From: Bedellia somnulentella | Taxonomy: Eukaryota > Arthropoda > Insecta > Lepidoptera > Bedelliidae | Assembly (NCBI GenBank): GCA_963576735.1 | Contig: OY755174.1 | Span: 5,456,001 to 5,520,000, forward strand | Length of the DNA stretch: 64,000 nt | Reading direction: 5' to 3' | Shown: positions 53,870 through 63,209 of the stretch, in pieces | Layout: each line of letters starts with the position of its first letter | Position numbering within the stretch: the first letter of the stretch is position 1 | Position numbers and translations under genes: made by a program | Notes under the pieces: model-generated | What the model was told of the DNA's origin: nothing | The model's database searches: none | Seen by the model: only the letters and a program-made list of their open reading frames with translations

Positions 53870-54458
53870 TGAAAACGTAACAGGCGGCAAGTGACAAAAA
53901 ATATGGTATCTGATTAATATATTTTTCAGATCATTAGTTAAGTGATGTTTAGGTTACTATAAAATTGTAATTTTTAGAACTCAGTGCTCATTTCCGTATT
54001 TATTTTTGTACGTTTCTTGAGACATTCTCTTTTTAATAAGATATATGATAAATAAAAACCTTAAAACCAAATACTGCCAAGGCAAACAACTTATGCTTTT
54101 CCTACAATCACTAATACTCGTATGTTCCGATATGCCTTTTTTATTTCGATATTAAAGATATTTTTATTGTATACAAACGTACAACAATTGCAGTTGCGAG
54201 TCAAATGGTCAAAAATGGTCAGCAATTCATGAATAAGACAACTACCATCAAAACGTTAGCACTTCTAATCTTGTTATACAATCCCGAAGAAGTCAACTAA
54301 AGCCGAAAATATATACCAATAGCTAGTTTATACTAAATCTGTTTCAGAACTGGTAATATATTAAGCAAATACAGGATAAACAATTGCAATAAACAAAACC
54401 TCATTGATATTGTCAGGGTTCTTCAAATCTTATCTATCAACTAGTATTAGTACAATAT
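53870..54458. other. No recognised feature
   Basis: AT-rich, non-coding. Confidence 0.45.
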
Positions 54459-54460
54459 CA

Positions 54461-54669
54461 AAGTTGGCGTGGCACGGACACGCGAAAACATGAAAAGATG
54501 GGGATTCCTGCCACCAGACGCCAGCACCAATTGCGCCTATGGCCAGAACCATGATAGCCAACACCTGCTACAGTGCCCAGACTGTCCTTACACCTGCACT
54601 ACTGAAGACTTGCTGAAAGCAACGCCTAAAGCGATAGCGGTCGTGAAGCATTGGCTGCATGCACTATGA
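54461..54669 (+). pseudogene. RTE-clade RT C-terminal fragment
   Basis: Reads MARTRENMKRWGFLPPDAST, NCAYGQNHDSQHLLQCPDCP, then EDLLKATPKAIAVVKHWLHA L-stop. RTR..M.KWG....C.CG...T..H.L..CP followed by WL..L-stop is the C-terminal finger region of RTE/BovB-like insect RTs. The first C of CxCG reads NCAYG, so one ligand is altered. 5'-truncated and lacking a visible simple-repeat tail. Confidence 0.8.
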
Positions 54670-54721
54670 AGATTTGACATTCTCACACGAATAAGAAAAA
54701 GAAGTACAATATCAAAGAGCT

Positions 54722-54952
54722 TTGCAGTGTAGTGCCGGCTTAGAATGTCACTACCCCTTTCTAGCCACGGATGTCGTAACAGGCGACTAAGGGTATGGGG
54801 CTTTTCTAAGTTGTTTTTGGGCGATGCGCTTGGAGATCCATCCCCAAAGATACTTTATTTCTACGATCTTGTCCCCTATTAACTTCCAAATGTGACTGAG
54901 AAGTTTCTAGCTCTGAAGCTCTGGCTACCCTTTGGGATATATGTATGTATAA
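54722..54952 (+). mobile_element. S2b retroposon, nearly full length
   Basis: Head GCAGTGTAGTGCCGGCTTAG AATGTCAC, GGATGTCGTAACAGGCGACT AAGGG, TTTCTACGATCTTGTCCCCT AT, ending CTACCCTTTGGGATATATGT ATG with the GCCGTGAG part deleted. Confidence 0.9.
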
Positions 54953-55243
54953 AATTATTTGTAATGAAGTAATAGCTAATCAAACGAGCAGTTCTGTAAG
55001 TCCCTAAAACATACAATTCAGACGCGCATCGAGAATTATTCCGTACAAACAACACTACACAACACAATCATTATTAATTAATAACCACAAATGGGTTGGA
55101 GTGAATTCTAGTCCTGTAGTAGCGCTAATTTGCTTACTACCAAAATGTTGTCATAACATGGATAGTCGGAACATCGAGTATCCATGTACATACAGTATGG
55201 AATGTTTAGATTAAAATATTGCGATAAATGCTAAATAAATGAA
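54953..55243. other. No recognised feature
   Basis: AT-rich, non-coding. Confidence 0.4.
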
Positions 55244-55255
55244 AATTTGTTATCA

Positions 55256-55371
55256 GAGACTATCGATCGCCACTTCGTACGATCCTGACAATCGTTTCTA
55301 GCTTCGTGCGAAGTGGCGATCGATAGTCTCTGCCTACCCCAATGGGAACTAATGGCGTGAGTATATGTATG
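55256..55371 (+). mobile_element. L3 insertion with 5' inversion (twin priming), 12-bp target duplication
   Basis: Inverted piece GAGACTATCGATCGCCACTT ...TTTCTAGCTTCG (55256-55306) is followed by the forward 3' end TGCGAAGTGGCGATCGATAG TCTCTGCCTACCCC ... GGCGTGAGTATATGTATG. The inverted piece overlaps about 24 bp of the forward piece. AATTTGTTATCA at 55244-55255 and 55372-55383 is perfect. Confidence 0.95.
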
Positions 55372-55383
55372 AATTTGTTATCA

Positions 55384-56100
55384 CTGCCATTACCATTTCG
55401 ATCGGCGTATATATTATGTAACTCACCACTTTAACTCGTAAATGGGTTATAAATCATATTGCTCATACCTTAGTCATACATAGTTTTTTTTATAAATTTA
55501 CTCATAATAAAAATAGTTTAAAAGACATATCTCATATTGAAAGATCAATACCATATTTATAGCTACGAAATCGAACAAGCCATAATACAATCATCTTACT
55601 ATTAAAATATTTAATTACATACCGTACTGATATATCGGCAGTTAGATCTTTAATTGCATGGAAATATAGGTTCTACACTAGTGGGTATCTACACATAACT
55701 AAGAAATCATCGTATTAAAACGCATACAGAAGTAGGTACCTCTATCAAGGATTTATTGACTGTGATTGCGTGATATGAAGGCAATAAATGAGATTGACAA
55801 TACATTTATCTTCAGATAAAATAATAAGATGGTAATGTAATTAGTAATCTTATTTTAGTTCCGTTCCTTTAAATCTTTCTTATTTTATAATTAATACAAA
55901 ATGAATTAAGTGCATTTGATATGTTCTATATGTTATCTAAAGCAGTTAAGAGTTAAAAATAATTAAGAATTATGTCGTCGCTGTCTTGCCTTGAGCATCA
56001 TCTGTTTATCATATAAAAATCAGCTGTTTTTTTTAATGTAAACAAAAATCATATCAACATGGGTGCATCAAGTAAATGGATTGATAAGATAACATCAGCT
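55384..56100. other. Intron sequence near the first exon, no recognised repeat
   Basis: AT-rich, non-coding. It would be the 5' part of intron 1, where regulatory elements are common, but nothing specific is supported. Confidence 0.45.
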
Positions 56101-56109
56101 TATACTTAC

Positions 56110-56194
56110 TCCCCGAGACTTTTGTTGTGATGTTTGAAGGCACCGCTCCATTACCATGAACATTCAACAAACACAAAAATAGTAACCACCACAT
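56110..56194 (-). CDS. Signal-peptide exon of the LDLR-family gene (exon 1 coding part)
   Basis: Minus-strand ATG at 56194-56192 in the context CCAAAATGT (A at -3). Translates MWWLLFLCLLNVHG, NGAVPSNITTKVSG and ends one base into the next codon at the donor A|GTAAGTATA (56110/56109), phase 1. The first 14 residues form a compact hydrophobic signal peptide with a likely cut after HG or NGA; NIT is a potential N-glycosylation site. The open frame extends upstream to another ATG (about 56392), but the upstream residues are basic and unlike a signal peptide, so the inner ATG is chosen. Phase 1 fits the LDLa exon at 29224-29102. Exon 1 of a secreted or membrane protein is well supported; linkage to the LDLa exon is inferred. 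Confidence 0.72.
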
Positions 56195-56347
56195 TTTGGA
56201 TTTAGATCCAAATTTGGGGGCTGTCGAGTGACAGCCCACCTTAAAAGACGTTCTCTCCGTGTAAACTTTCAATATGTTAAAATTTGTTGTAAATAAACAA
56301 GCTTGTGAACGTATTTTTAGTCTTAGGAAGAGCACTTTCACTGCACT
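56195..56347 (-). other. Putative 5' UTR of the LDLR-family gene
   Basis: About 150 nt between the candidate initiator and the chosen ATG. It contains a GGGCTGTCACTCGACAGCCC hairpin (about 56217-56237) just upstream of the start codon, which could slow scanning. Limits inferred. Confidence 0.45.
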
Positions 56348-56349
56348 GA
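56345..56349 (-). promoter_or_regulatory. Candidate initiator TCAGT
   Basis: The minus strand reads CGAATCAGTGCAGTG. TCAGT is the arthropod initiator consensus. There is no convincing TATA box 25-30 bp upstream. Position relative to the signal-peptide ATG (about 150 bp) is reasonable. Confidence 0.35.
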
Positions 56350-56399
56350 TTCGGACGTTTAGTAGCACTGTACTTTTATTTACGGAAAACACAAAATAT

Positions 56400-56760
56400 T
56401 ATGATTCTTGGTAGACGATCAAAAATTTTGAGGTTAGGTTTACGTGAGCACCCAGCGTAGTACGTAACCGAGTGAGACGGGCGAACTCGGCTCAAGTAGG
56501 ATTGGATGACGAGGGGACTATTGTACGTCGTTGTCGACTGGCAGGTGTCCAGTGGGTGGCGCGTTTGTCACTAGATGGCGCTGGCAAGGCCACACCGAAC
56601 AACAGTTTCGCGACCGAACCGCAGCAGAGCGCTGCTAGATCTAGCTACGTATACGGATTTTTCCGACGCACGACAAACGTCACAGTGTAAGGACGTAATC
56701 ACAATAAGGGCTGGATTAATAAAGTACGATCATTGCGAAAAATATCTTAAAAGTTAAGTT
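56400..56760. promoter_or_regulatory. GC-rich region upstream of exon 1
   Basis: Markedly richer in G, C and CpG (GAGACGGGCGAACTCGGC, GTCGTTGTCGACTGGCAG, GTTTCGCGACCGAACCGCAG) than the surrounding AT-rich DNA. It lies directly upstream of the putative start of the receptor gene. It could be promoter-proximal sequence or an unrecognised exon; a 72-codon plus-strand frame here has no domain. Confidence 0.4.
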
Positions 56761-57416
56761 TCACTATATGATTAAAGAACGCTATATTTAAATAATTGTG
56801 TTATAGGCATATTTAATTTAATCTATAAATATGCCATAGTTTTTATAATTATTAAATCTTATTGACAATATTTTATTTACCTTTATTGTTTTTGTAATTT
56901 TAGTTAGTATCAAACACATACAGTTATGATCTTAAAATAAATCAAACGTCCCTTTTGTGTGTCTTCATCGCTGATATTGTATCGTTTAAAGGTCAAGTAT
57001 ATAGAATTTTTATTTTACTTTAATTATGAGATCAATACAGAGTTTTAAAAACCGAAACTGAGAAATATTCCTAAATTACTGAAACTCTTCCAGAAAAGCA
57101 CCCGTATATTCATTAAATCAATGAATATAATAATATATATCATTGAAAAAATATATAAAAAAAATGTATGTGAAAGACTTGTGTAAATTACAAATATATC
57201 TAATATGCTAAAGTTCTAAAATATTCTGTGGTAATAAACCAACAAATAACATTTTTCAGACTCAGATCTCAAAAACAACACAAAAAAAAATCGTAGGACC
57301 ACAGCTTTATGAAAAGAGTGATGATGCGCGCGCAATATCTGAAGTTGGTTGTCAAGGGGCGTGGCGTTGTCACGCACATTCGACGTCGAGTCCGAATGCA
57401 CACATCCATCTCCTGA

Positions 57417-57428
57417 AGATAAGATAAG
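57417..57428 (+). promoter_or_regulatory. Double GATA site
   Basis: AGATAAGATAAG is two overlapping high-consensus GATA-factor sites, about 1.1 kb upstream of exon 1 in a locally GC-rich patch (57320-57480). A regulatory role is inferred only. Confidence 0.3.
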
Positions 57429-57562
57429 CCGTGCCGAGAACCGACCCGTTACCGAAAGGCTTACAACTTCACCCTCAGTCGCCCTTTAAGACTAGGTTGG
57501 CATGGGACCGTCGTATGCCAATAAAAGGAGCGAAGCTATATATGGGTACAAAATATAGGTAG

Positions 57563-57808
57563 ATCGCCGTGTAGTGTCGGTTCAGAATAGCACTACCCCG
57601 TTTCTACCGATGGGTGTACGTAAGAGGCGACTAACGGTATTGGGGCTTTCAAGGGATTTTTGGGCGATGGGTTTAAAGGCCCATTAGCAACAATCTTCAC
57701 TTCACGATCTTTTCCCCACTCAATTTTCCAAAAATGGCTGAGGAATTTCTAAATCCTTAGCTCTGGCCACCCCTTCTAGGGATTTAAAGCAGTGAGTATA
57801 AGTAAGTA
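57563..57808 (+). mobile_element. S2a retroposon, full length
   Basis: Head GCCGTGTAGTGTCGGTTCAG AATAGC, GATGGGTGTACGTAAGAGGC, TGGCCACCCCTTCTAGGGAT TTAAAGCAGTGAGTATAAGT. The tail has mutated to AAGT repeats. Confidence 0.92.
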
Positions 57809-58416
57809 AGTAAGTATACTTTTGTAGTCTGTTCTCAAGGAAGCTGTTCTCAAGGAATATTAAAGGTAAGCAAGGCATAGATTCGTCTAGATTTGTTCAT
57901 TGATTTTATCTATTAATGGGAGGTTTTCTTTTTGAGAAATAAAACAACAACATAGTTTCCTAGAGCTCTGTAGATGGTGTTGATGTAACTACGTTACTTA
58001 CTTAATTTTTTTCTTCGTGGCCTCAATCGTGTTGCCACAATAATTTCGTCAATGTCAACTTTAAAAACATGTGTCACATCACCATAGAGTAACTTTTTGG
58101 CGAGTAAAAACAACAAAAAGAATGTTAAATATAAATACCGTCTTTGTGCACATTTTCTTTCTTCATATGTATGTATCTAGCTACCACTTTTTGGGATTTA
58201 TGGCCGTGAGTATATGAATTTATGTAAATGAATTTTTGGGTGTTTTCCCCCAAGGGCCTATGTGGTCCCTCTAGTTCGCAGCTGGCATAACTTACCACTA
58301 TAACGCATTGGAGAGCCATTTAGTCATTCTTTCGGTAAAATAAAAACAAAACATGCCAAAAGCAAACGTTCGCACGTCATAGACTAAAGTCTTGTCGATA
58401 GCTAGGGCAGTGGTTA
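57809..58416. other. Mostly unannotated; short S2 3' fragment at 58176-58215
   Basis: CTAGCTACCACTTTTTGGGA TTTATGGCCGTGAGTATATG marks a 5'-truncated S2b end. Nothing else is recognised. Confidence 0.55.
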
Positions 58417-58752
58417 GTCTGATTCTTTGAGTAGTGAAGTATATGGAGATCACATAATGTTCTATATAAACTTTTCTGTCAAAATTGTGTTTGACGAAAT
58501 GATTAGCTATTGTTGTCTCTGTCTGATGATAGTATTTTTGTGGGTGTCATTAAGACCAACACCATTTTAATAATGCTGGCCACAAGAATCTTATACATAA
58601 CTATATATAGAATTCGTGGATGAATCCGCCATTTTAGTTTCAAAGTTTTTTGTTGTCTATGGTTTGATTTGTTTGTAAACATTGAAATTTTGTAGAAAAA
58701 TTACAATTAATTGTGAAATAAACAGTGGTATAGTGCTGAAATTCTGTTAAAA

Positions 58753-58823
58753 ATGGTGAAGTGTTCTATTCTGACCTGTGGATCATACTTAAGCAGGAAT
58801 CGACCTAATTTAACAATTCATCG
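58753..58823 (+). pseudogene. THAP-domain exon 1 of the P-like element
   Basis: MVKCSILTCGSYLSRNRPNL TIH then CG|GTAAGA. The C-x4-C spacing and RPNLTIHR...P resemble the start of a THAP zinc finger (C-x2-4-C ... FHxFP). The ATG is in AAAAATGG and the donor GTAAGA is at 58824. Confidence 0.75.
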
Positions 58824-59095
58824 GTAAGAAATGGGAAAACTAATAAATCGACTATTATAATTGTGATTTTATTCTTTATAGCATCATATAGCAGACTCAT
58901 AAAGCATTTATAGCTAATCCAACTTTAATAGTATACCTGAATTTTATAGAGTGAAGTGTATTTACAGAGTTTTCAATACTTTTAGATATAGATTTATTGA
59001 ATTTAAGTTTAAGGTTATGTTCGAGATAGGGATGTTTTTTTATTATTGTCGATGTATTATATCGATATTATATGAAAAAAACCTACTTGTTTCAG

Positions 59096-59256
59096 ACTCC
59101 CCAAAAATGAACCCAAAAGGCGAAAATGGCTAGAAGCAATCGGAAAGGAAAATATTAATATATATATATATAGATATGCTAGATATTTTCGTTAAATGGA
59201 ACATGATTTTAGACAGTGAGGTTTATTTAATAAAGTTAAATTATATTTTTTAACTG
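59096..59256 (+). pseudogene. THAP-domain exon 2 of the P-like element, truncated
   Basis: The acceptor CTTGTTTCAG ends at 59095. Joined to exon 1 it reads R-LPKNEPKRRKWLEAIGKENI N, the expected LPK ... W...IG stretch of a THAP domain. It then enters (TA)n at 59154-59171 and low-complexity codons to a TAA. The closing C-x2-H and AVPTIF-type end of the THAP finger are absent, so the finger is incomplete and the gene non-functional unless a later exon restores it. Confidence 0.72.
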
Positions 59257-60090
59257 AAAGGTTTTAGTATAATTTGTTTTTTTTTATTATTTTTGTTACC
59301 TGTTGCATAAGTAGTTTTAGGTTTGCTTTTAAATATTTTTTAAGTATTTTTATATGTCCAGAAGTGAGAATAAAGTGTTATTTTTTAATTATTAAGACTT
59401 AATTATTAATATTTCTATAATAATAATTGATAATGATAAATACAAATATTTTATTTCTTGAAATGGCCTTTTCTGTTACCACTGCTGTTCATTCTGGTTT
59501 TTGACAAGCCAACAATTGGCGCAATAAATGAAGGTTAATAGAATAAAAAACAGTAAACCCACTATTTACAAAAGCAAGCGCTCGTTTTTTTTTAATTAGT
59601 TACTGGCTTTACGCCCTCAACGTCACATGTGCGGATTGCATAATTTAGGCTGTATCAGATTTAACATGAGAAAGACACTTCTTCTTTATAAAAAATACGT
59701 GTACTAGCCATAGCTACTATGTTTCAGCAAATACTGTAAGTTTTTTCGAAGCAGGAATCGTAATCACCATTTTTATGTTAATGGACCATCCAATGCAGAA
59801 ATCTTAATATCTATTATTTTTTTCTAGATCCTATAGGGTTAGCACGACCAAATTTTTCAGCTATAATATTATCGATAAAAAGTATCGATCACTGGCCAAC
59901 ACTAGTCGGCCATTTTGGTTTCAAAAATAGGCACGATTTTATGTACCTTATGTTATCTCCATATACTTCACTACTCAAAGGTCTGATTACGTTGTAATCT
60001 CTTTATAGTTTGTGGTGATGCACTACAGCGGATACGAAAGTGGCAAAAACAATATTATCGAGAAACGTTAACGATTGAAGTATATAGTAT

Positions 60091-60386
60091 CTATAATAAT
60101 AATTTCGTTAAGGAGTATGGTAGACTCAATCGAAACCTCCTTGTCCTTTGCGAAACGATTGAATAACATTATGAAACGGAACGTTTATGTCATCGGGTGA
60201 CAGTCAATATGGCGACTAAGATTTGTTTGTCAGCAATCAGCACCATTAAAATTTAGCAAAATACTCGACAATCCGAATTTTGCGGATAGATGTTGTCGAC
60301 TCAAAATCATTATTTTTTTATGTATTATTATTCAGGTAAGGTTTCTATCGAGTCTACCGTACCCCGTGACGAAATGATTAATATAG
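60091..60386. mobile_element. MITE with about 48-bp terminal inverted repeats (296 bp)
   Basis: Left arm CTATAATAATAATTTCGTTA AGGAGTATGGTAGACTC... pairs with right arm ...GAGTCTACCGTACCCCGTGA CGAAATGATTAATATAG, the core being GGTAGACTCRATMGAAACCT. No target duplication is clear and no coding capacity exists. Confidence 0.78.
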
Positions 60387-60710
60387 CTTCTATTTTCACG
60401 CGCTGACATTGTTTACGTAATTTTTCCATATACTAACATTATAATTTTTTAATGGTGATTATTCCTCCGATTTTTATCAAAATTGACATAAACCATCTAG
60501 ACATAGTCCTTGACAACCACGCAAAATTTCAGGGTTCTGAGTTGAGCCGTTTGGGAGGAGTACGATCACAAAGAAATGCAAAAGTCGGGGGTAAATGGAG
60601 CTTCGCTCGCTACGCTCGCTTCGCTCCAATAACGACTTTGAAACATCGTAACCTTGGAGATCTGTTAATTACTCTTTTCAGGGATGCATTAATAGTATAT
60701 TTCATTACTA

Positions 60711-60809
60711 GTACGGAATGGCTGTCATTGCAAAGAGTTCCGACAAATGTCTACCCGAGCCGAAGGCGAGGGTTGACAGTCGGAACGAGTTGCAATGACG
60801 GTTCCGTAC
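60711..60809. repeat. Long imperfect hairpin
   Basis: GTACGGAATGGCTGTCATTG CA...GTTCCGACAAATGTCTACCC pairs with GGTTGACAGTCGGAACGAGT TGCAATGACGGTTCCGTAC across the loop GAGCCGAAGGCGAG. The arms are about 40 bp with small bulges. Fifty bases upstream is the CG-rich GCTTCGCTCGCTACGCTCGC repeat (about 60600-60627). Confidence 0.85.
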
Positions 60810-61107
60810 GTGTACTGAACGACTATTTTTAATACAGTTGCGAAAAAATTAAGCAATTTAACAAAACAACTAAACTCCCAAAGATTATTTCTGGAAAATG
60901 GCGACATTTTTTCTTCACTTATTGTGGTAGGCAAAGGAAACTATGCCCATACAGCCAAGTCTTATGTATAATTTTTTTGTTGATATGAAATGAAAATGAA
61001 ATTTAATGAGTTATAATGTAATGAAACCTAACCTCACTAATTCTATCAAATCATTAAATCAGATATCGAAACAAATTAGTCGATTTTGCCTATTATTTTG
61101 TTGTTGT
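60810..61107. other. No recognised feature
   Basis: AT-rich, non-coding. Confidence 0.4.
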
Positions 61108-61151
61108 TGATTCATGTTAATACGACCTATGCCACGTATTAACATGAATCA
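61108..61151. repeat. Perfect 17-bp hairpin
   Basis: TGATTCATGTTAATACG and CGTATTAACATGAATCA flank the 10-nt loop ACCTATGCCA. No mismatch. Confidence 0.92.
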
Positions 61152-61557
61152 TAAAAACTTCTTTGATTTTTTTAGTAAAATCTTTATGGTTGGTTTTTCT
61201 TTAAAATAGACATTATTTTGACAGTTGGGAAAGAAAACGCACTAGTGCGGGAAAGGTAAAGAAAAAGCACGAGTGTGTAATAGCCCACTTCCCGAACGCT
61301 ATACGTCCCTGTAATACGCCACTTTTTGAGCAATTGTATTAAAAATTTTATTTTTAATATCGCACGAGTTGTCTGTTAAATCTTTAAGAAGCTGTTTGTC
61401 AGTGGTCTGAGACACCTTTTGAAATGAATATAGGTCGTTAGTATGTCACTTCTAAGATTTCTATGAACATTTTGTAGTTATTGTTTTTCTTATCATAGTT
61501 CCATGTACAACATACTCTTTCCTAAAATAAAAGATAAATTTGACGATTTATACACAT
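61152..61557. other. No recognised feature
   Basis: Non-coding; no repeat match. Confidence 0.4.
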
Positions 61558-61568
61558 TTAAAGAATAA

Positions 61569-61730
61569 CATAACATATCATAACATAAACGTTCACGCCG
61601 AATATCCCCGAAGGGGTTGGCAGAGGTACTAATACTTCTGAACATCACGTGACTTTGTCACCTGGTGTTCAGAGTACCCACGTTTTGCATGGACAGTGTA
61701 CTCACGTGATAGGGGGCAGGCCTATCGCCG
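61569..61730 (-). mobile_element. S1 SINE, 5'-truncated, 11-bp target duplication
   Basis: Minus-strand S1: tail CATAACATATCATAACATAA ACGTTCACGCC, truncated at GGCCTATCGCCG. Flanked by TTAAAGAATAA at 61558-61568 and 61731-61741. Same subtype as the 30288 copy (CACCTGGTGTTCAGAGTACC). Confidence 0.95.
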
Positions 61731-61774
61731 TTAAAGAATAATTTTAAATATATAGGTTTTATTAGTATCTTGAC

Positions 61775-62105
61775 CATCTTTTAAAATTTTGATGACGTAT
61801 CATGCAAAATAGAAAAAAAAAAGTGGTTTGGGCACATAATGCGGATGGATGATATTAAAGTAGCGAAAGAGTTATATAGAGAAACATATTATAGAGAATG
61901 TGAAGGATGTAGTAGAGGATGGCCTCCTGAAAAGTTGTTTACACCAGATGGAAAAGTTTGGAATTCCGAAGTGAGAACAATAAAAGGGCATGTAGAATAA
62001 ATTAATGTATGGGAAGATTTGTCAAGATCGAGCAAATTGGTGATCGATATTCTCTGCCCACCCCAATAGGAATAATGGGCGTGAGTATAAGTGAGTAAGT
62101 AAGTT
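61775..62105 (+). mobile_element. L3 LINE 3' end, long but decayed
   Basis: GTGGTTTGGGCACATAATGC GGATGGATGATA, GTAGTAGAGGATGGCCTCC, GGGCATGTAGAATAAATTAA TG, GGTGATCGATATTCTCTGCC CACCCCAATAGG, GGGCGTGAGTATAAGTGAGT with the tail changed to AAGT. Together with 38043 it shows how far L3 extends upstream. Confidence 0.85.
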
Positions 62106-62309
62106 TAAGTGAAACCTTCAAATATACTCATAAAACGAAAACATGGATTTGTGTCCCGATTGCTTCCCTTGTAAACTGTAACATTCTCAATTAACCGCCA
62201 CATTAAAACTAATGCGTACAGCAATGATTGTATCCGAGTCCGAAGGGAATGGTTTAAAGTTTTCGTGAAACCGACAACATCTAACTGGAAATATTGTGAT
62301 GAGGACACC

Positions 62310-62439
62310 TAACACGAGCGCTTTTTATCGTTACGATATCGGTTAGAACGAAACGACGGTATAAGATACTAAATAAGTGGGTAAGAGATGGTTGTTTTAT
62401 ACCACTCGATATCTAGTTAAAAGGTCGGTCGTACTAGCT
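62310..62439. mobile_element. GGGCAAG-family MITE, old copy
   Basis: AACACGAGCGCTTTTTATCG TTACGATATCGGTTAGAACG ... GTCGTACTAGCTA tracks the 30389 and 53665 copies with many substitutions. It is not nested in a recognisable element. Confidence 0.75.
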
Positions 62440-62684
62440 ATGCTGTAAAGTATTTTTTATTCCCCTGACAATTCCTGTTTCCGACATCCAAGTTATGACT
62501 ATGAACGACTGCCGCAACTTTTATTGCTTGCGTCAAATATTATGATTAAGAGAAGAAGATTTCAATAAGTTAGGAGTCATTAGCTCTGTTAAAAATGAGG
62601 CTCCATTTTAAATAAATTCACTGGACTAATGCCGTCAGTGTATGTACATAAGTTTTTTTTTTGCTTTTATTACATAAATACATT
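62440..62684. other. No recognised feature
   Basis: AT-rich, with a short L3-like end at about 62627-62650 (TGCCGTCAGTGTATGTACAT). Otherwise nothing. Confidence 0.35.
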
Positions 62685-62888
62685 TACCTATACTCACGGC
62701 TATGAATCCCTTAAAGGGGTAGCCGCTGTAGTCAGAAAATTCTTCAGCTACTTTTGGAAGTAAAGTGGGGAGAATATAGTGAAATAAATGTATAAAAATC
62801 GCTTAAAAAGCCCCAATACCCTTAGTCGCATCTTACGATATCCTATGGTATGAAATGGGGTAGTGCTATTCTAAGCTGACAGTACACC
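62685..62888 (-). mobile_element. S2 retroposon, internally deleted
   Basis: ACCTATACTCACGGCTATGA ATCCC at left, AAGTAAAGTGGGGAGAATAT, CTTAGTCGCATCTTACGATA TCC, head TTCTAAGCTGACAGTACACC G. About 40 bp of the middle is missing. Confidence 0.85.
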
Positions 62889-63205
62889 GCAAATAACTTC
62901 GAACTACAAAAAAACTTTTTTTTTATATAATACTCATTAAAAGTAATTTTGTGTTTCATTTGATAATCGTACTGTCGGTCGTATCGCTCACACAAAACTA
63001 TCATAGGTATTACTGTTGTGAGTCATATTACTTACATATATCTGTCAACACATCATACTGGGTTTATAGAATGGCGGCATAAAAGCAACCATGCAGTGTT
63101 GTGTTACCCAAACCTAACATAAAATGTAAAATGATATTACGTTAGTTATTATTATGAGAAATATAAAGTTATATAAAAATATAACTTTTTCAAAGGCAGA
63201 ATTAA
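62889..63205. other. No recognised feature
   Basis: AT-rich, non-coding. Confidence 0.4.
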
Positions 63206-63209
63206 TTGC

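Larger units (their letters stand above)
29225..56109 (-). other. Putative 26.9-kb first intron, packed with transposons
   Basis: Bounded by the donor GTAAGTATA of the signal-peptide exon (56109-56101) and the acceptor TTTTCAG of the LDLa exon. It contains LINE-B, one Helitron pair, and most S1, S2, L3 and MITE copies in the window, in both orientations. That the two exons belong to one transcript is inferred from strand, phase and domain logic. RNA evidence would be needed. Confidence 0.55.
58425..59980 (+). mobile_element. P-superfamily DNA transposon relic (1556 bp) with THAP remnant
   Basis: Terminal inverted repeats begin CTTTGAGTAGTGAAGTATAT (58425 onward; reverse complement ending at 59980) and match over the first 26 bp without error, then on to about 36 bp with two mismatches. 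The right arm contains ATAACATAAGGT, which I recall also occurs in the 31-bp inverted repeat of the Drosophila P element. The 8-bp duplication GTCTGATT flanks it at 58417-58424 and 59981-59988; 8 bp is the P-element target-site length. Inside is a spliced THAP-domain start (58753-59159), the DNA-binding domain of P transposases. The remaining 1 kb lacks any catalytic domain, so this is an internally deleted, non-autonomous copy. Confidence 0.82.

Noticed and set aside
54469..54669. Small cysteine-rich host protein
   Set aside because: The sequence matches the RTE-type C-terminal finger region, so it is transposon-derived.
56054..56392. 112-codon minus-strand protein starting at the upstream ATG
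   Set aside because: The upstream residues are basic and not signal-like, and the frame runs through the splice donor at 56109; the inner ATG fits better.
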